Shown in pieces: positions 34,421-45,257 of a stretch of 64,000 nt of DNA (positions are counted from its first letter, which is position 1; each line of letters opens with the position of its first letter). The stretch is from Rhynchosporium graminicola. Lineage: Eukaryota > Ascomycota > Leotiomycetes > Helotiales > Ploettnerulaceae. The stretch covers positions 569,561 to 633,560 of the forward strand of contig FJUW01000008.1 in the NCBI GenBank assembly GCA_900074885.1. The letters run 5' to 3'. Position numbers and translations under genes: made by a program. Below the pieces are notes generated by a model, which had not been told where the DNA came from, made no database searches, and saw nothing but the letters and a program-made list of their open reading frames with translations.

Positions 34421-36086
34421 ATGTCCACAAGGACGATCTGGAGGAAGATGACGCCAAAAAAGATCATGGAAGGCGTATTTGGTAGGAGAGATCTCCTTCT
34501 CCTTTTTTCCTATTCTCAACTTGTCAGCAGAATTGCTCACAAGACTTTAGCCGTTCGCAAACCTACCGGCGTATCTTCAGCTCAAGTGTTGCGCGACCTT
34601 CAAAAGCACTTCAACCCCTCCGAATTGTTTGCGCCATGGCTAGCAGCTGAAAGAGCTGCCCGGGAACGCGAATCGCATAACCAGCGCAAGAGGCGGAAGG
34701 AGAAGCAGATTCAAGTCAAGATCGGCCATGGAGGAACCCTAGACCCTCTGGCGACCGGAGTCTTGATCGCGGGCGTTGGTAAAGGCACGAAATCGCTCCA
34801 GGACTTCCTGCTTTGCACAAAAGTATACGAAACAGTCGTCCTATTCGGAACGGATACGGATACATATGATCGGGTGGGAAAGGTTCTGAAACGAGGTCCA
34901 TATGATCATATCACCAGGGAGATGGTCGAAGAGGCTTTGGAGCAGTTTCGCGGGAAGTTCATGCAATTACCTCCTCTCTACTCCGCGCTGAAGATGAATG
35001 GTAAGCCATTGTATGAATATGCTAGAGAAGGAAAGGAAATACCTAAGGAGATTCAGAGAAGAGAGGTTGAGGTGTTGAACTTGGAGCTTGTAGAATGGAT
35101 GGAAGGTGGAACCCACTCTCACGTCGCACCATCAGATGAAGCTGGGCATGCTGAGATCAATATCGCGAGTAAGCTTTGGAAACAAGAGAATGTCCAGCCA
35201 GGTGCCCGACCAGGGAAGATGGAAAAGGGTAGGTCCCCTCTGCCTGTTGACACGAAAGGTACTGGGGTGGTGGATGCGAAAGACGAGACTGACCTCCGAT
35301 ATCATAGTAAAATCTGAACCAGAAGCCACAGAGGTTGGGTCAGCAAAGACTTTTGTCGACAAAGTAAATGAAGAAGCGAATTTGGAGAAGGCGCATGGTT
35401 TCGTGAACTCAAGCAAGGCAGTGAATGCAACCGTGGAGGAAAGTGCTATCCAACCTGCACCCGAAACCGAAAGCGCAACCACACCCATCCCAAATGAGGA
35501 AGAAGACCTGGCCCGCGAGAACTTCGAGCGAAAGAAGCGCAAATTCAGCGAAGACCAAGATGATCTTATTCTTGAACGTCCACCCACGAAATCCCGCAAA
35601 GCTGCACCACCCTCCTCTGCTGATACAGCAATGATGTCCGGTGGTTTACCATCACCGACTGAAGAATCCGCTCCACAACCAAGTATTGAGACTTTGCCTG
35701 TTGCAGAGGCTGAGAACAAAGATGAGCCGAAAGATCAGATAAAGGAAGAGGCTATGGAAGATACAAACACTGACATCAAGGAAGAAACCTCAGAAGACAG
35801 CAAGCCCAAAGGACCACCAGCAGTGCGTCTCCGAATGACCGTCACATCAGGTTTCTACGTGCGCTCTCTATGTCATGACCTAGGTGCTGCTGTTGGATCC
35901 GCTGCACTGATGGCTGAATTGGAGAGAACCAGACAGGGCGAATTTGAGTTAGGAAAGAATGTACTGGAGTGGGAGGAATTGGAGAAAGGAGAGGAGGTCT
36001 GGGCTCCAAGGGTTGAGAAGTTTCTTGACGAGTGGCACGAGAAAACTAAGATGAGCTCGGATGCTTCGAAAGCGAGGAGCTCCTGA
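34421..36086 (+). CDS. PUS4: tRNA pseudouridine synthase (TruB/Pus4 family)
   Basis: Three exons: 34421-34481, 34551-35228 and 35308-36086. The introns run 34482-34550 and 35229-35307, and the frames join exactly to give 505 residues. Pus4 converts U55 to pseudouridine in the T-loop of nuclear and mitochondrial tRNAs. The catalytic motif GHGGTLDPLATGVL sits near residues 79-92, with the nucleophile Asp at about 85. It is preceded by the conserved VRKPTGVSS, and KVYETVVLFGTDTDTYD and LPPLYSALKMNGKPLY follow. The C-terminal catalytic lobe (SGFYVRSLCHDLGAAVGS) lies after an acidic low-complexity insert of about 170 residues. Such inserts are usual in filamentous fungi and explain the length compared with yeast Pus4 (about 400). 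The extreme N-terminus could instead start at the second Met (MTPKKIMEG). Confidence 0.93.
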
Positions 36087-38784
36087 GTAGCGTTACTCGA
36101 GACTTCGTAGGAAGATGGAAACAAGTCCGACTGTTGGGAAGGGTGCTTTCGTCTATTTCTCATAAGAAGAGGGCGAGTTTGGATCATTGACAGGGAAAAA
36201 TATCTGGCGTCGGATCTGAGTAGATCGCATCAGATATCATCGCAGCTTCCTGAGAGCTGCCAGGTCATTATGGATTGGCTATCGATGAGCGTTTGGCGCC
36301 AAAAGGGAGTTGTGCTTGGCGTTGGGTTCCTGCTTGCAGGATGTGTACAATAGGGAGAGAAAGCAAATGAACAACCCACACCAGCCGCACAAGACCTGGT
36401 ATCAGAGTTCTAGACTTCATATGTTACTTACCCCCAGCGCGCAAAAGGATTCGCGAACCTACTCTCAAGACCTCACCACCGATCGTAGAAGGTCTAAATA
36501 TCATGTGCTCCGCCACCGATTTCAGGTTCGTTTCTGCTTCTGCTTTAATACGTGACTTACCTTTCAGGATCTACTCATTTCAATTCTCCTTACAGCCTCT
36601 TTTCTTCCGCAAATTTCCTCCCTTCGCGATGACTATCTCAACAACCTTCAAATTTCCCATCACGTGTACCCGTGCTTTCCCTGTCAAATGTTTAGGAACA
36701 CTTACAAGCGGTGTTTTATCTGGCGGTGACCGTCAGCTACACCCATGGCCAAGGGTCGCGCTTTCTACATCTGTCTTAATTACGTACGCTTAGATTGAAG
36801 TTCTACGTGTCACGTCTTAGTGTAAGTGGACATTAATAGATATATATGTTTGAAGATAGGTATGTAAAACAGAGCAGTGAGATACTACTAGCATTCCGGA
36901 GGTGGGTCATTGTTTGCTCTTTGCAACTCTGTTATGCTGCTCTGTGCAAAGAACTCTACGGTGCTGCTAAGATACATTTTCTCGGGATAAAACGAACATC
37001 TATGTCACTTGGGTAAGACGTCAATACAAATGGATTGTTATTCTGGTAGTTTGATTGGACAATTATTACTTACACAAAGGAACAAAGAAGTCAAATTTCA
37101 GATTGAAATAAATTCAATTCAATTGTACCGAGATTTCTGCCCTGCTCGTAAACGCTCGCTAATACAAGAGAAGGAGACCAAGCAAAGAATTAGATAACGG
37201 CAAATTTCGGAGAGCTCAGCTCATCCAAGGGCGTCGAGAGCGGTGATGTGAAGGCATTAAGGAATTTTCTTCTTCCAGGGACGAAAATGGACCTGCCGTG
37301 GTGAACCATCGAGCGAGGTAAGTGTGGTCATTGAAACAGAATGATCACCACCACTGAGAAACAAACACCCCGAACGAACCACTTCGCCAGATCGAGCGCT
37401 ATCCTATTTAACTAACACACTTCCTTGACGCTCCAGCTCCTCACCCTCGGTCACTGCAGGTAGAAGGGATAAATCTTTATAGTAGAGTCTCCCACTGCGA
37501 GATTCACAGTGTGCAGGAAAGTCAGATGGCGGGAGACCTGTGGAGATCAGATGGCAGAAATCTCTGCAGAAGCGACAGAGCATCAATCTCTCTGCGTCTG
37601 CCCTGGCGGTCTCGTCTATGTTCGTCACATCAGGGAAATAACACGAATCCTGGAGCTCGTGTCTCGTAACGCAGAATGAACAGTCTGGAGCGTACTCGTA
37701 GTGTGTTGGGATCGGGACTTGATCTGTTGTGTTAAAATCTCTGCAGCGCTAACACTTTCCGTCTGCATTCCGGGCCAGATATGGGCGGGTCGATGGAGAC
37801 ATTCTCGGTGTATTGTTGGTGCTTAATGCTGGGTCGGTCTCTGGCCAGAAAATGACTAGGTAGATTCCGACTAGCTGGGAAATCTCTCCTCCATGATGTT
37901 CTTTTCAAGGCTCCCTACAATCTGTACCTGGAACCAAAGGGTCACAGTTGCTCAAAGCCTTAATTCTGATCTCACTTGTTGTACACGGGACTAGGAAATG
38001 AAGTAAATATGTGAACTCAGAACGTAAAATGCTAAATTATGTCTAAACGACCTAAGAACCGTCTTTGCAAAAATAATAAGAAGATAAAAGCAAGAAGCAG
38101 ATGACATAAAATCTCAGAACTTTCGATTCTGAAGTTTGTTACATATCGTGTCAATGTATTCATGTACGTCACTTCAATTTTCGCTCAAAAGTCCTGTTTA
38201 GATATGACATCCTGGAACCCTCGTATTAGTAGAGGTCAAAATGACCTCAAGACGTCGGGGTTTGTGTGTCATGCCCGGTGTTACTGGTGACAAAGTACGG
38301 TAGAGCAGAGGGATCGCAACGTACGACAGATAACCCTGCGAACTAGAAAGTGACTTACTGCATATAAAGAGCGGATTTTCTGACCAGGTAAACAAGCTCA
38401 TGACTCCTCGCCGGCATTTCGCTGTACTAAGCATGCATATTGATATTTTACGGACGATTAGGAGATCATTCTGGATCCTTCCTTGTCAAGAAAGCCATGC
38501 ACTGTAATGTGAATCATCATGAAGTTTTGCTCGTGAGAGGGGAGTGCAATATTTGGTTGACTTAGGTCGCCGCAAGCTCGCTTATGGTCAAGATTGGAAA
38601 GGAAGTATAACTTTAAGGTTGGGGAATTTTTGATTCTTTTATGTTCGGTTTGCTTCTATGCTCCTCATGGCCCAAAAGGGAAAGAAAGAACGCAAGGACT
38701 AAATAAAGTTGACTCTGGAGAAATTGAGCGCCAAAATGGATCAAACATCTCCTCTCTTCCTATTGCGCATGGACCGATATCTCA
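36087..38784. other. gene-poor interval
   Basis: About 2.7 kb without a supported gene. ORFs are at most 104 codons and the first is antisense to the PUS4 3' end. No repeat or RNA gene was recognised. Confidence 0.4.
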
Positions 38785-39156
38785 TTACTCAACAACCGAA
38801 AGTGGACCAGCACTCAGCCCGATAGCAACGCAGTAAGCAAGCACGGCAAAGACAACACCCAACACAGAATGCGTGATAAGTCTCCCTACCTCCTCGTGCC
38901 TGGCAAGACGTCTCGCAGCCTCTCGCTCCCTAGGGGCGGTTTCTTCTTCGATCTCGTAATCGGAAGGGTTCACGGGGATCCCATTGATGGTCAAGACATC
39001 GCCGTTGATCTCGATGATGGGACCATTTTGCTCGTCATAGTAGTACGCGCTCTCTTCGTCATGATAATCACGAAGATTGGGCTTAATGCCGTTGATGAGA
39101 ATGTCACAGCCATCCCATGTGATGCTCATACCGCTGACCATTTGAGGGATATCCAT
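38785..39156 (-). CDS. small tail-anchored protein with duplicated INGI motif (copy A)
   Basis: ORF of 123 residues from ATG 39154-39156 (MDIPQMVSGMSITWDG). The frame is open further upstream to 39258, but those residues are low-complexity. Two related motifs are visible, SITWDGCDILINGI and EINGDVLTINGIPVNPSDY, spaced about 40 residues apart. A charged Glu/Arg segment follows, and then one hydrophobic C-terminal helix (VLGVVFAVLAYCVAIGL) nine residues from the end, the layout of a tail-anchored protein. No signal peptide precedes the motifs. The next gene on the same strand (39892-40269) is a divergent paralogue. I recognise no published family. Confidence 0.6.
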   Translation of the reverse strand: MDIPQMVSGMSITWDGCDILINGIKPNLRDYHDEESAYYYDEQNGPIIEINGDVLTINGIPVNPSDYEIEEETAPREREAARRLARHEEVGRLITHSVLGVVFAVLAYCVAIGLSAGPLSVVE

Positions 39157-39891
39157 GTTATGGTGTGGTGGTGGTGATGGTACGGTAGTATGAGGCTGAG
39201 TAGCTGAGAGTGTTGATGGGGTATGAGGAATTAAGTGTAGCAGAGTGCTTGAAAACAAAGTTCGGGAAACTTGGACCGGTACCTGCTACTTATATGTTGC
39301 TGCATAAATTTGTCTTGAGGGGAGCATAAATTTTGTTTAACTATCCTCCTGATGTTCCTGGCCAGCAAGCAGTTCAAAACAACATACCCTATGCGACATA
39401 ACAATGGCAAGAACAAAGCCGCAAGCTTGTTCCAAGTTATATACCTATTGTTCTGTATAAACAGTATCTTACAAAGATAATCTGTTAGCCGTCAAGAAAG
39501 ACTATCAAGTTTAAGGAAGAATTCTTGATATGATCCTAGTAATATTTTCCGAAGATTAGAGATTAGATAACTTATCTGAAGTGTAATTTAGAGTAGAGAG
39601 TAGCATTTTATCTGGATCCTTGAGTTGGATCTTCGGCTTTCACAGGAAGTAATAAAGCCTTTGTTTAGATCCCCCTAAGCTCGTTTATTATCACGTCTCA
39701 CAGGAGATACTTATTCAAGCGGAAGTTATTATTATATTAGAAACAAGTTTATTTTATCGAGATTGAATCTGTGCACTATCAAAGTGAACTAATGAAGCAA
39801 GGAGCAAATCAAATATCGGTTGATATTGATTGAACTAAAGAAATCTTGCACCTCGTCTGACTCACCCTATCAGGAATCAAGCAAACAATAC
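39157..39891. other. interval between the paralogues
   Basis: About 735 bp, AT-rich. It contains the promoter of copy A and the 3' flank of copy B. No separate gene is seen. Confidence 0.4.
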
Positions 39892-40269
39892 CTAGAGAAA
39901 ATCCGCCAGCGCAAGGAAACCGAAGATGATGATCAGAATGGCGAGAAGATTAACAACCCCGTCAAGCGGCTTCCGGAACGGACACAGCCCTGTGGCAAGT
40001 TCCATTCCTCCAGCGTTGGTGTTTAGAGAAGTAGCTTTGATGCCGTTGATAGTCAAGACGTTATTCACAATTTCGACTATGAGATCTCCAGTTGCTTCGA
40101 CCTGGAAGTCCGATGCTCTGTATCTGATGCCGTTGATCCGTAAGAAATCACGTTCCCAGGAGATACTTATACCGTTGCTGGTATATGTTCCTCTGATGCT
40201 GCGGGAGGAGGAGAACGTGGAGTTGTGGCTGGAGATGTAGGAATCTCTCATGTGGAATGTCGAAGACAT
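39892..40269 (-). CDS. small tail-anchored protein with duplicated INGI motif (copy B)
   Basis: ORF of 125 residues from ATG 40267-40269 (MSSTFHMRDSYISS). The frame extends upstream to 40461, but the added residues lack similarity to copy A. It shares the copy A architecture: a Ser-rich N-terminus, SISWERDFLRINGI, then VEIVNNVLTINGI, and a C-terminal hydrophobic helix (LLAILIIIFGFLALADFL) ending the protein. Identity to copy A is concentrated in the two motifs. The C-terminal helix without a following charged tail fits tail anchoring to an internal membrane. The function is unknown. Confidence 0.6.
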   Translation of the reverse strand: MSSTFHMRDSYISSHNSTFSSSRSIRGTYTSNGISISWERDFLRINGIRYRASDFQVEATGDLIVEIVNNVLTINGIKATSLNTNAGGMELATGLCPFRKPLDGVVNLLAILIIIFGFLALADFL

Positions 40270-40637
40270 TTTGATGATGGTTGTGTGTTGAGTAGTCTGG
40301 AAAAAGATAGTGTAGGAAGAAGAACAGTGACAGAAGCCTGGGCAAGAATCAGTGAGACTTGAGCTGACGTCTTTATTTATACATTTTCTAACGTAGCTGT
40401 TGCGAAAGGTGCCAGATAATGTCCTCAAATTCATCAGTGTTCTGACAGTCGAGTAATTCAAATGAGTACCGTATATTGTACTGCAGGTAAAGGCTTTGTC
40501 AAAGTCCAGTTGTAATTTTGAGAATCAATCTTCTTCTTTATGGACCTTTTCTTACATGAAAGCTCGTTTTCAGAGTGAGCTACAAAGCCTTTGTTTGGAT
40601 CTTCGTAGGATCGCAATTGTTTTGGCGTTACATATCG

Positions 40638-40889
40638 TCACAAATGAGCGTAGAGTTCCTTCAGCTCGTAGGTAGTCCTACCTCGCTTAACAATTGGGAT
40701 GTCTACAACACCAGTCAAGCGCGATCGTACCCTGTTCACCATCCGTTGACTACCTCGTAAGTATTCCAAGTCCTTCCAAGTCGTCAAATCAAAAACCGAT
40801 ATCTTTTTAGCACCTCCTGCCCCCATCACCGGGATCGACAATAACCAAACGACCGCGACACATCCGAATTGTAAGAATGGAATCCTCAT
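40638..40889 (-). CDS. possible small secreted protein
   Basis: An 83-codon ORF from ATG 40887-40889 opens with a credible signal peptide (MRIPFLQFGCVAVVWLLSIP, then VMGAGG). It is followed by KISVFDLTTWKDLEYL, and the C-terminal half is basic. Mature cysteines are absent, unlike most small secreted effectors. It could instead be exon 1 of a longer gene, since a donor-like GGTACG lies near residue 55. Confidence is low. Confidence 0.3.
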   Translation of the reverse strand: MRIPFLQFGCVAVVWLLSIPVMGAGGAKKISVFDLTTWKDLEYLRGSQRMVNRVRSRLTGVVDIPIVKRGRTTYELKELYAHL

Positions 40890-42001
40890 TTCGCAAAAGG
40901 TTTTTTCAGCCCTTGGCCTCCGTAAGCCTAGGGCTGTCATTTTTCATCTTCTTAATTTATTTTGCTGTTTTCACAGGTAGGGGTGGCGATAATTCGATAC
41001 CCTACCCTGCGGGCATTTTTCCCATTATGGTTGAACTTTTCCCTTGTCCGTCTCGTGTAATTCCAAATTCGGGAATGTTATCTATCCCGCAACCAAGAGA
41101 AAACAACACTTGATCAAACCATTCCGACAACTCATCCCGAATGTCTCCATTCAACGAGCAGGTCGAGGAGGTGATAGAGGTATCACTCGCCTCCAATCTC
41201 TGTCGAGCCTCGTTCGCGATTCCAAAGTGTCCAGATGTAGGCAGGCAACGTAGTCCCCCTTGGGTCCGAAGTAGCATCTTCCCTCAATATTTCCAACTTC
41301 CGCGTGGACCATCTTCGATGAGCGGCCGTCTTGAGTGCGGAGATTACGAAGATCCATTATCCCCATAGGACGTATGCAATTGATGACCGTACATCTTTGA
41401 GCTGTGCTAACAATGCTATCCTTTCTTCCGAGCCTCTCACTGCTTTTGACCATGATGGTAATTTCTTGACAAAGTGGAACAGCTTCGGTCAGAGTGATAG
41501 AGAGAGAAGACGGGCTACAAGATCTCTAGGGGGGAGAAGAAGCCATGATGATTGCAACCAAATGTAAGCTTCCAATGATGATTTTGTAAGATGTGTTGAG
41601 ATTTCGGTAATAGACAGTGAAGCGTGAGATGGAATTTGAGTTGTAGGACTGATGTGAGTGTGGAATAAGTCTTGTTTTTCTTTGCCCGATGATGATGCTC
41701 TCCATATTAAGAAGTCAGTTGGCGGCTTGACAAAATCTTCAGTCCGATGGAGATGAAGCGAACGGTCTACATTATCCAAGGATTAAGCCGAGTTTCCAAC
41801 AAAGAACACCTCCTAAATTTTGCATTGAGAGGGACAGTTCCCCGAATGCTTTGTTGACACAACAAATAAATTCACAATTCTATTGTTTCTGGCTTAAAGC
41901 TGTACAAGTGAAGAAAACAGAAAACTATACTTCTTCGACTAGAAACATAAATCAATGCTTCCACGCAGGATGGAAGCTCGGCAAAGTCTCGCTAAGCAGC
42001 T
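40890..42001. other. interval with weak coding-like ORFs
   Basis: A 100-codon minus-strand ORF (41151-41453, contains CIRPMGIMDLRNLRTQDG) and an overlapping 91-codon one downstream have mixed composition. They might be two exons of a small gene, but no family or intron pair was secure. The last 200 bp is presumably the amidoligase promoter. Confidence 0.25.
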
Positions 42002-43414
42002 ATGGCATCTCCTATTACATTCGGCGTCGAACTCGAGTTCAACCTCGCCTACCTTGACGCGGATAACATCTTGGAAGATCCCACAGAGACTCGCCAGCTT
42101 TTCTTTCCCACCACCGCCGAAGCAACAAAATTCGTAGAACAGATTTATAGAGATACCTATGGTGGTTCCATCCCATCACACCTCTCCGAATCCGTCGCAA
42201 AATTTGCTTACCAGAAAAGCATACAGTACGCCGTTCGAGATACTCTCATATCTATCGGGTGTCCAGTGTCAGGATATTCATGGAATGGCGATGGAGACCC
42301 CTCCGCCTGGGACATACTGGACGATTCAAGTATTTCGGCAACATACGGTACAGCTTACAATTGGTTCCCAATGGAGATCAATTCGCCTGCCTTACCATTC
42401 ACACCTGCTTCGCTGGAATTGATCCTGAAAGTTTGTACGACAATCACAGAGAAGTACCTGACTGATCCAAACGAGTCAACCGGCCTCCACGTTCATCTCT
42501 CGGCTGGAACCACGACCTTTGACTTCCGCACCATGCAGAAGCTTTTCGTCTTCCTCTGGACATTCGAAACTCAAATAAGCAGTCTCCATGCCGAAGTTAG
42601 GCAAAACAACTATTACTGTCGAGGCCTCCGAGAAGCATCTCACATGGCTGACGAATTTCCTCGCACGTGGGGAGTAAATCCATCAAATCTCCAAGGAATC
42701 GTTGAGTTTTATAACTGTGAGAATATCGAAAGCGTACTCCGCGCAGCAGAATGTGCTCAGCGCACCAAATTCCTCGCTTTCAACGGCAACAATGCTTTGG
42801 AAAAAGTGAGATATCCTGCCTCTAACTCGAAGCCAACCGTTGAAGTTCGCCAACATGCAGGTACGCTTGACGGCGAAAGAATCGTCAGCTGGATCAAACT
42901 GCTCGCCGGCATTATCCAGCGTTTGGAGACTATCCATCCAGAGTCCTTTCTACAGCTCATCCAACTTGCCGAGCTCGAGAAATGGGAAAAGGTCGAAGAA
43001 GTATGAAAGAACAGTTTTAACCAAGTGAATCTCGGCCCCATCCCAGCAGAGAGTACACTGACAATCATAGATATCCTCGAGTATCTCGACCTTCACGAAT
43101 CCGCAGACTACTACCGCGATCGTCTCTACAAGATCAAAGGTAAGAGTCGGAGACCACAACTTAGAACGTTTTCCTGGAACACCAAAGCACACAAAAGTTC
43201 TCGAAGTTCTACTGCGTCCAAGGAGGTTCTCAAAGCTGAAAGAACAGGAATGATGAAGGTCTTCCAGAGTTTGATGCTTGTTGGTGCTGTTTGTGAGGAT
43301 GAAGATGTTGGAGGGTTGAATTTCAATCCTGATGATCGGGTTTGGTCTATGATTCGAAGGACAGATGGCCGGAGGCATAAACTCACGCCCCTCTTCCGCC
43401 CTTACTCCGAGTGA
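42002..43414 (+). CDS. putative amidoligase, in-frame TGA near the 3' end
   Basis: Starts at ATG 42002 with MASPITFGVELEFNLAY. GVELEF is the conserved opening of the Amidoligase_2 family (ATP-grasp-related, COOH-NH2 ligase-type fold). The motifs STGLHVHLS near residue 160 and VEVRQHAGTLDGE near residue 280 are the other family signatures. These enzymes are thought to join amino groups to carboxylates, but the fungal members have no known substrate. The frame stops at TGA 43004-43006 after 334 residues. The same frame continues open to TGA 43412-43414 and includes LTIIDILEYLDLHESADYYRDRLY, which looks like the true C-terminal helix. No consensus intron with matching phase removes the stop. A GTAAGA donor at 43140 may end the real coding earlier. 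It is therefore a slightly truncated gene, a new pseudogene, or a recoded stop. Confidence 0.72.
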
Positions 43415-44025
43415 TGACACCTCGGTTCTTGAAAGCGCATAGCTGATGCAGGTAACGTTATATCTTCTGCTTAGTCGAAGTTTGTTGAGTATAAGATACT
43501 GAACGCCTGACATAGATATTCTGTTCTGTACATGTACGAGTAAATGTAAGTTGAATCATAAATCCCGAATCCCCAAACAACCATGTAGCATGCACCAAGT
43601 GACACGCACATTCGACTTCTGTTCATGCAACATAATAGCGATATGAAACTGAGGCCCTTCGCTGCGATTTGACACAATATAAGGCTTGAAACTCGCAGAG
43701 AGACTTCCTCTCTGGAACGGATATTCCTGGACGAGCACAACGCGGATGACCAAATCCGTGATTGATCATGGCATTGGAAGCCGGTCAAATGGTAGGACAG
43801 ATCTTCTACGCAAAGAGGAGAATGATCACTAAGATGTAGAAGAAGGAATACAAGATCTTGGCCTTCGGCTTTCAACCCGCCATCCACCTAATTGACAGAC
43901 ATAAGAAGTGCATGGTATATCTACACCCACGGGTACTGAACAAGGCCAATGACCAGAGCCACCCCAAGACAGCCGTGACGCCACATGATCCGTCCCAATT
44001 TTATGTTTCCCAATTGACCATTTAT
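43415..44025. other. convergent intergenic interval
   Basis: About 610 bp between the amidoligase and EBP2 3' ends. A 138-codon minus-strand ORF (43471-43887) has no recognised content and is not accepted. Confidence 0.35.
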
Positions 44026-45257
44026 CTACTTCTTGCCTGCTCTTCTAGCCTTTCCAGGCCTTTGCTTGACAACACCCTTCATCTTCTTACTCGAGAATCC
44101 TCTTAGATCACCAGTACTCTGTGCATCGCCACTCTTGCTAAATCGCTTCTTGCCTCCATGACCATATTTCTCATCCTTCTTTGCGCGTTTATTGGGGCCT
44201 TGTCGGTCTTTCCTCGAGGTCTTCGCACCTATCTCCTCCTCAACACCAACATCGAACATCTCAGCTTCGTTTGTTGTTTCTGTGTCAGCACCTTGACGTT
44301 CTAAAATAGTGTTAGTCCCATCCCAAGGCGTGATTGTGGAGACACCTTACTTCTCTTCAGATTCTTGATATTGTCCAAAGTCTGCTTTCGCTCTTTATCA
44401 CGCTCTTGCAGCTTCGCGACCTGTACCTGCTTTCCAAACTTCTTCAAGTCTCTTTGCTTCCTCGCCTCAGCGCTTGCTTTCTTGCCAGCTGCCTCATCAA
44501 TCAATTTTGCCTTGATCTTAGCCATGTGCTCATCTGCTTTAACCATCTCCGCGAAGTAATCTGTAGGTCTGGTGAAGGGTACGCCCTCTGCCTTCAATTG
44601 CTTCCGTGCATCTTGTACCGCAGATAGGGATTGTGCGTAAAATGCTAATTCGCGGTTCAAATCGTCGGAGACATCAGCGATTTCGACAGGCGCAGAAGTC
44701 GTGACAGATTGATGCTCTGAGAAAGGGAGTTTCGATATGGGTAGCGCAATTCGTTTTAAAGCTGCAGTGAGGGCGACGGTATTATTGATTGTAAGGCGTT
44801 GATGGGGGATAAGATCCTCTCTCTCATCGTCTTCTAATTCCTCAAGGTCTGACATTGGGATATCCTCGTCGTCTTCCTCCTCCGAGTTCTCATCGTTCCG
44901 ATCGTTATCACCTGCCGAAGAGTCGCTGTCGCTCTCATCGAGACGAGCAAAGTCAATCTGCTAAGAATCAGTACCTCTTCGTCGCAGCGCAATTGCAAAA
45001 GGCCCTACCTTCATAGGCTCCTCATTCTCCTCATCACTTTCACTTGCTTCCTGATCCAATTCAGCACCTCCATCTCCTTTTTCTTCCTCGACATCCACCC
45101 AATCCTCCTCAGGCTTCTCCCCGCCTTTTTTGCTTGCCTTTTCCTTGTTCAATTTGTTCGCAGCCTTTTCCTTCTTCTTCAAATGCTGTTTAAGGAAGTC
45201 GGTTCCCTTATCCGCGGCCAAAGCCATCTTCAGCTTGCTTTTTGTTTTCGCAACCAT
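44026..45257 (-). CDS. EBP2: rRNA-processing protein Ebp2
   Basis: Three exons: 45257-45009, 44960-44351 and 44300-44026. Both introns are GT-AG (48 and 50 bp), and the frames join to 377 residues. Ebp2 acts in the nucleolus in 27S pre-rRNA processing and 60S subunit assembly, with Rrs1 and Nop7-complex partners. The N-terminus is Lys-rich, followed by an acidic Asp/Glu block around residues 50-115. The conserved core includes LNRELAFYAQSLSAV and PTDYFAEMVKADEHM. The coiled, basic region (KKFGKQVQVAKLQERDKERK) and the Gly/Lys/Arg-rich tail (ending RRAGKK) are typical of the family. It lies convergent with the amidoligase gene. Confidence 0.93.
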
